The notes below the pieces were generated by a model. That model worked only from the letters and a program-made list of their open reading frames with translations, was not told the DNA's origin and did no database searches. Made by a program: the position numbers and the translations under genes. From positions 24,736,501 to 24,800,500 of the forward strand of contig NC_092672.1 in the NCBI RefSeq assembly GCF_964355755.1: a stretch of DNA of 64,000 nucleotides, in the 5' to 3' direction. The stretch comes from Antedon mediterranea. Lineage: Eukaryota > Echinodermata > Crinoidea > Comatulida > Antedonidae. Position 1 is the stretch's first letter. Each line of letters starts with the position of its first letter. Below are positions 59,801 to 64,000 of the stretch, piece after piece.

Positions 59801-60075
59801 TAACTGTTATAATATAGGGGGTGCAATCTGTCACGGGGGTGCAATCTGTCACGGGGGTACCATCTGTCACGGGGGTACCTAATATTCTAGACAGCCCATA
59901 ATATATTTCACCCCTTTAATAGATAGTTATTAACTGTTATATTAGGCCTATAGGGGGTGCGTCACGGGTGTACCTAATATTCTAGACAGTCCGTAAAATA
60001 TTGTATCCTACTATAGTAGGCCTATTAACTGTTATATTAGGGGTATAGGGGTGCAACCTGTCACGGGGTACATAA

Positions 60076-60794
60076 TATTGTAGACACCGAGGTTATACCT
60101 AAGCCTACTAGAGTGATTACCGTACTGTTATATTGTACCCTGTCACGAGGGTAGACATTTGTCACAATATTGGGAATATTAACTCGTCAATTGCCGTGTA
60201 TTAGATTATGTCATTCACATGGTTACAGATTAGTTTTTACGGTGCGTTTTTTATATTGTCTATCGTAGGCCTAAAGAATTAGCCACAATTCATGATTTAT
60301 AGTAGGCCTATAATATTTAATGTATTACAGGATGTGAGAAAACTGTTCAATTTTATATTCTTAAGTTGGTCTATTTCGTAGGGAGGCGTGGATCATTCCA
60401 ACCTTCCCAGTCCTAGCAACTTTTAAAAGATTTACTAAAAATGTATCTCCACAATCGGTCGCTATTGGCCAGGCTAGCCAGCCTAGTTCACATCACAGCT
60501 ATATAAGCAGCTACAGCAGGCTCGGCTGTTTCGATTCAGAGATATCGGACTTCCGCGTCAGAGGCCTAGGTTATTTTCTCGATAAACAATCATTGCATGG
60601 TACATTTATGGATAATGTAGGTACATGAACAGTAGTATTTTTGTTATTATTACTGTACTAAAGACTAGGCTACATAAGTTGTGCGGGAGCGGTAGACATC
60701 TAAATATAAAATGTCACTTAACATTACGTACGAGCGAGAGGGGATACTAAAAATTATGGGCGGATACAGTATGCTAATTAGGTTGTGACGTCAT
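60076..60794. other. Region outside the right arm
   Basis: No gene recognised. It mirrors in length the roughly 680-bp region 45788-46470 outside the left arm, but I could not align the two convincingly. Confidence 0.45.
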
Positions 60795-60849
60795 TTGTAA
60801 TTCAATAGGGGGTGCACTCTGTTACGGGGGTACCTAAAATTTTAGAACA
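60795..60849 (-). repeat. Diverged satellite monomer outside the right arm, inverted
   Basis: TTGTAATTCAATAGGGGGTG, CACTCTGTTACGGGGGTACC and TAAAATTTTAGAACA are the reverse complement of 45731-45787 with two or three changes. The shared differences from the array (AAAATTTT for GAATAT, TTGAATTACAA for TATTATAACA) mark this as the same variant. Confidence 0.87.
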
Positions 60850-61376
60850 ACGGCACGCCTGGAAAACGCGACAAAGATCGTTTACCTAGATTTTGTGTCT
60901 CATAACAAGACATGAAACGCGATACTCTCTCTCCAAATTAACAGTACCCATACGTATAGCACATGTTTTTTTCACTCAAAATTAATTATGGTCGGGGTTA
61001 GCTACAGAATACTAGGGCCATTCTCTTTACACAGTGACATGTCGTAATAATTGGGCCTAGGCCTATGTTAAATCTTAACATGGAAATATAGATTTTGCAT
61101 ATATTTTTTTATGTTTACGTCGGTGTATAATTCGCTAAGCCAAGGTAGGATTAAATAACTTAGCGTAAGCCTAGGCCGCCAAAACTAGACTCCACTCTGA
61201 TGTCAATTCGGCGCACCATGTCGTCTTGTCCGGCTAAATTAGGCTAACCACTAAAATGTGTCGTCTCCTACTAGATCTAGCTTAGGTAGGATTTTTAGGC
61301 GGCGCCGATTTTAATTAGTGAACAGTACATTGTTAATTTGCATTGTCCATGCGTTTTCTAAAAAGGCGAAGACAAT
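60850..61376. other. Non-coding stretch with several AGGCCTA palindromes
   Basis: No gene or complete repeat recognised. Confidence 0.4.
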
Positions 61377-62160
61377 TTAGTCAGGTTGCTTAGCACTTTT
61401 TTTGTACACTTTGTGACAAAAGCTCCAAACTTGGCAGAAACCTTCTTTACGACCTAACAATTCTAGAAGGGGTGCCCAAAAATTCGAACAATTTAATAAC
61501 GTCATTTTGACCATGCCCTTTTTTAATATATTATGTAGCTATGTAAAAATATTTAAAAAATATAAATTACATAAATATGTCAAGTTTGGTATCAAATCAT
61601 AGCTTATGACATGTAAAATACCTCTAACATGAGGAAAATATAGTTTCACAATATGACGTCATAAAAGCCACACTCAATATACTGTATACATAACTTCGTG
61701 AAAAAAATAAAGAAATAAATAAATATGGCAAGTTTAGTATCAAATTATAGCTTATTAGATGTACAATACCACTTACATGAGGAAAATATAATTTCACAAT
61801 ATAATGACGTCATAAAAGCCACACCCATTATATACTACATAACTTTGTGAAAAAATTAAAGAAATAAATAAATATGGCATGTTTGGTATTAAATTATAGC
61901 TTATGGCATGTACAATACCACTAACTATGAGAAAAATATAATTTCACAATATAATGACGTTATCAAAGACACAGCCATTATAATTACAAACTTCGTGGGA
62001 AAATTTAAGAAATCAAATTAATATGGCATGTTTGGTATTAAATTAAAGCTATGACATGTACAAAACCATCGAACTATACAAAATATAATTTGAACAATAT
62101 AATGATGCCATTACTTAAGCCACACCCATTATATAAATATATTACATAACTTTCAAAATT
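61377..62160 (+). mobile_element. Element end related to the 26954 transposon, with a 149-bp tandem array
   Basis: TTAGTCAGGTTGCTTAGCAC, then GACAAAAGCTCCAAACTTGG and ACGACCTA at 61377-61460, parallel the left end at 26954 (TTAGTCAGGTGGCTTAGC, GACAAAAGTACCAAAATTGG, CGACCTA). Four tandem units of about 149 bp follow, starting ATATGTCAAGTTTGG or ATATGGCA(A/T)GTTT at 61575, 61723, 61872 and 62021, each with TTTCACAATATAATGACG and AAGCCACACCCATTATA. The opposite end is not found. Confidence 0.7.
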
Positions 62161-62181
62161 TTGAACTACTGTAGATCATTA

Positions 62182-62311
62182 TAAAGCTCTGTCTACACTA
62201 TCCAACTTTATGTGAGAAATAAATGTGATGTGCACATGGTGATGATGATATTTGGGCATAGAGCACACTTTTTTGTCAAACTTATGTAGTGATACTGTAG
62301 ACATAGCTTAA
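62182..62311. mobile_element. 130-bp inverted-repeat element (GCTCTGTCTACACTATC type)
   Basis: TAAAGCTCTGTCTACACTAT with CCAACTTTATGTGA at the left, and AAACTTATGTAGTGATACTG with TAGACATAGCTTA at the right, are imperfect inverted repeats over most of the element. TA at both ends fits a Tc1/mariner-type TA target. Non-coding. Confidence 0.8.
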
Positions 62312-62690
62312 GATTGACAGAAAGATAAACCGCAACAGGTATAGAACATGAATTTTGAACTGCCCGGTGATATACTGAAATAAAATTAATTATAGATGAT
62401 ATAGTTAGTATACTGTAATTTGTTTAATATTTCAGAATATAAGTATACCTTGATCATGAGCATGAGAATAAAAAAAAAACAATACATTTTACAATGCTTT
62501 GTAGAAATAATAATTTAAAATTGATTGTTGTTTTTAGGAAAATTATTTTCAACATTGAAAAAATATTAATTTATTAATATAAATTAAGGATATTTATAAG
62601 ATTATTAATATTAGTCATTTTTTGTGTGTTACATATTAAGGAATATGATGTACATGTTTTGTAACTTTGTTTATTTAATATTTTCAATAG

Positions 62691-62789
62691 AATGGCTGGA
62701 CAGCATTAATGTGTGCTGCTATAGTAGGTAATACAACCATCTGCCAACAGGTCTTAGAGGGTGGAGCTGATGTCAATATGCAGAATAAG
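62691..62789 (+). CDS. Ankyrin-repeat protein, exon of exactly one repeat (99 bp, phase 0)
   Basis: Between acceptor TTTTCAATAG and donor AAG|GTAAGT the frame reads NGWTALMCAAIVGNTTICQQ then VLEGGADVNMQNK, 33 residues. It has the canonical ankyrin pattern: G at 2, T-A-L at 4-6, A-A at 9-10, G at 13, I/V-L positions in helix 2, and G-A-D-V-N at the loop. One-repeat exons of 99 bp in phase 0 are typical of ankyrin genes. It follows the exon at 41741 without frame change; the next exon lies beyond the window. The repeat alone does not identify the protein. Confidence 0.9.
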
Positions 62790-64000
62790 GTAAGTCATAC
62801 ACACAGTTTATAACATTAATTTAACCTTCAGTGAAACAAATCAATAAATTGAAACTATTGTTTTTAGAATTTAGATGACTACCAGTATTATAAGACTTTA
62901 GTAAAATCATAGACATTATATAATATCTCTATGGGAAGATTAATTTAGTTGACAATACACTACTGTAGTATCCATGTTATTATACTATTGTAGTTATATT
63001 ATAATAATACCAATTCTCGTAACAAACATATTTTAAATATATCTTGTACATTCTTAAAATGAATAGAATAACACAATACTGGTGTGTATATAGGTCAATA
63101 AAGAAATGATGAATATTATAAGTTATAAACACATGCGTAATAACTTATTTTCTTCCTTTTTACAAATTCTCATACTATTCTGATTAAATTTGCAATCAAA
63201 TGTTTTTATTACTGTAAGAACATGCATACTTCAAGTTACTTGTTTACACACTGTTATACCATAACATTAATATGTGTATTCAATAATATGTTATAGTCTA
63301 GGTATCCCAATGAAAAAATTCAGATTAATTTTTTTACATTTTCTTTCAGTTAACCATAAAGAACTTAATGTAATTAGCATTTTGCAATTTAAATGATTGA
63401 AATCCGATTACCCGTTCTAAAGTTATGGTTATTTAAAGTGGTAAAAAAATATACGATTTTTTGCCTAAAAATGGTGTTTTTTGCAGTTGAAATTGGAAGC
63501 ATTTTTAAAAGGTTATAACTTTTACAATAATTAGTTAAAAGTTTTGAATTTTGTTAAACCTATAGATATCACAGAGTTGTACAACTCTATTTTTTTTGGA
63601 GCCTCAACGAAACCTATTTTTTAAATTATTGGTCCGCAAAGTGGTAGGAAAGCATTTAACGCCCATTTTTGCTGGAATTCCCTAAAAAATGAAAAAACTG
63701 CAATTTTTCAATGATCTGTAACTTTTGAACTACTGTAGTAATTCATTTAATTTTTTTTGTACTTGTTAGAATGTAGTGTATATTTCATTAATAAATATAT
63801 TTTAGATGTGTATATGAAAAAAAAAAATTTTTTTAATGGTGAAATTTAAAATTATAAAAAAAAAAAATGAAAAAGTATGTTAAAAACGGTGTATACTGTT
63901 TCCTTTCTTTTACACTAATTTTCGGTAAGTATAATTATTAGAATATTTTAATATACTTTATATTTATAATTTCAATCAAAAATACTATTATATATAACTT
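62790..64000 (+). other. Following intron of the ankyrin gene, no exon recognised
   Basis: AT-rich. From about 63370 to 63740 there is a denser block with GTTATAACTTTTACAATAAT and CTGTAACTTTTGAACTACTG, which may be an uncharacterised repeat. No splice-bounded ankyrin exon is seen before the window ends. Confidence 0.45.

Larger units (their letters stand above)
52411..60075 (-). repeat. Satellite array, right arm, inverted: about 37 copies, broken by transposons
   Basis: The same monomer as 46471-50370, reverse complemented (TATAGGGGGTGCAATCTGTC, ACGGGGTACCTAATATTC, TAGACAGCCCATAATATATT, GCACCCCCTATAATATATAG). Array pieces are 52411-52445, 54374-54635 and 56826-60075; the gaps are inserted elements. 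Total satellite length is close to that of the left arm. A G12 run at about 59337 and a doubled GGGGGTGCAATCTGTCACGG near 58660 and 59820 show local slippage. The outer edge decays from about 59900. Confidence 0.97.
41816..62690 (+). other. 20.9-kb intron of the ankyrin-repeat gene (inferred)
   Basis: Donor GTATAC at 41816 and acceptor TTTTCAATAG at 62690 are both phase 0 and the joined peptide, ...NIQNQ|NGWTALM..., passes smoothly from one ankyrin repeat to the next. The intron holds a 47-bp minisatellite, a LINE relic, the inverted satellite pair with its nested transposons, a 149-bp array and a short inverted-repeat element. An unseen exon in between cannot be excluded. Confidence 0.55.

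Noticed and set aside
46471-60075. CRISPR-like array
   Set aside because: Monomers are contiguous with no unique spacers, the unit is 94-95 bp, and the context is animal DNA.

Overview
The window is eukaryotic and almost certainly from a marine invertebrate. It is AT-rich and intron-bearing, full of non-LTR retrotransposon fragments and inverted-repeat DNA transposons, and strewn with the palindrome TAGGCCTA. A deuterostome such as an echinoderm is my best guess, on general impression only. No rRNA, tRNA, CRISPR, operon or bacterial-type gene is visible.

One host gene can be supported. A plus-strand ankyrin-repeat protein is represented by two phase-0 exons, 41741-41815 and 62691-62789 (the second exactly 99 bp, one 33-residue repeat). 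The first ends and the second begins at an ankyrin-repeat boundary, so they read as neighbours across a 20.9-kb intron. A frameshifted zinc-finger/FLYWCH pseudogene lies at 21649-22315 on the minus strand.

Left third (1-11.5 kb): small repeats, LINE fragments (2.5-5.0 kb, 8.3 kb), an 842-bp inverted-repeat element and a CGGT-microsatellite repeat family. 9.4-23.2 kb is a nested stack. A minus-strand LINE (endonuclease at 19.85-20.97 kb, RT at 10.09-11.49 kb) is split by an 8.35-kb TTAA-flanked element with long inverted ends. That element contains a plus-strand LINE (14.19-18.48 kb), which is itself split by a 2.99-kb foldback element flanked by GTA. Removing either insert with one copy of its target duplication puts the host LINE back in frame.

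Middle (23-41 kb): a LINE 3' part (24.2-25.5 kb), a decayed PHD/endonuclease LINE (25.7-26.4 kb), a 3.7-kb transposon with repetitive inverted arms and a broken 'EADT' family gene (26.95-30.69 kb), short inverted-repeat elements including one with a 9-bp duplication (34.3-34.9 kb), and two minisatellite arrays with 84-bp and 72-bp units (37.1-40.3 kb).

Right third: the long ankyrin intron holds a roughly 15-kb inverted structure. About 38 copies of a 94-95 bp hairpin-forming monomer run forward (46.5-50.4 kb). A spacer of about 2 kb follows, then about 37 copies in the opposite orientation (52.4-60.1 kb). One diverged monomer lies outside each arm (45.73 and 60.8 kb). The second arm is broken by two DNA transposons with clear target duplications, each of which contains another element. 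Copy numbers are estimated from lengths, not counted. This palindromic satellite and the frame-checked nesting are the most unusual things in the window.
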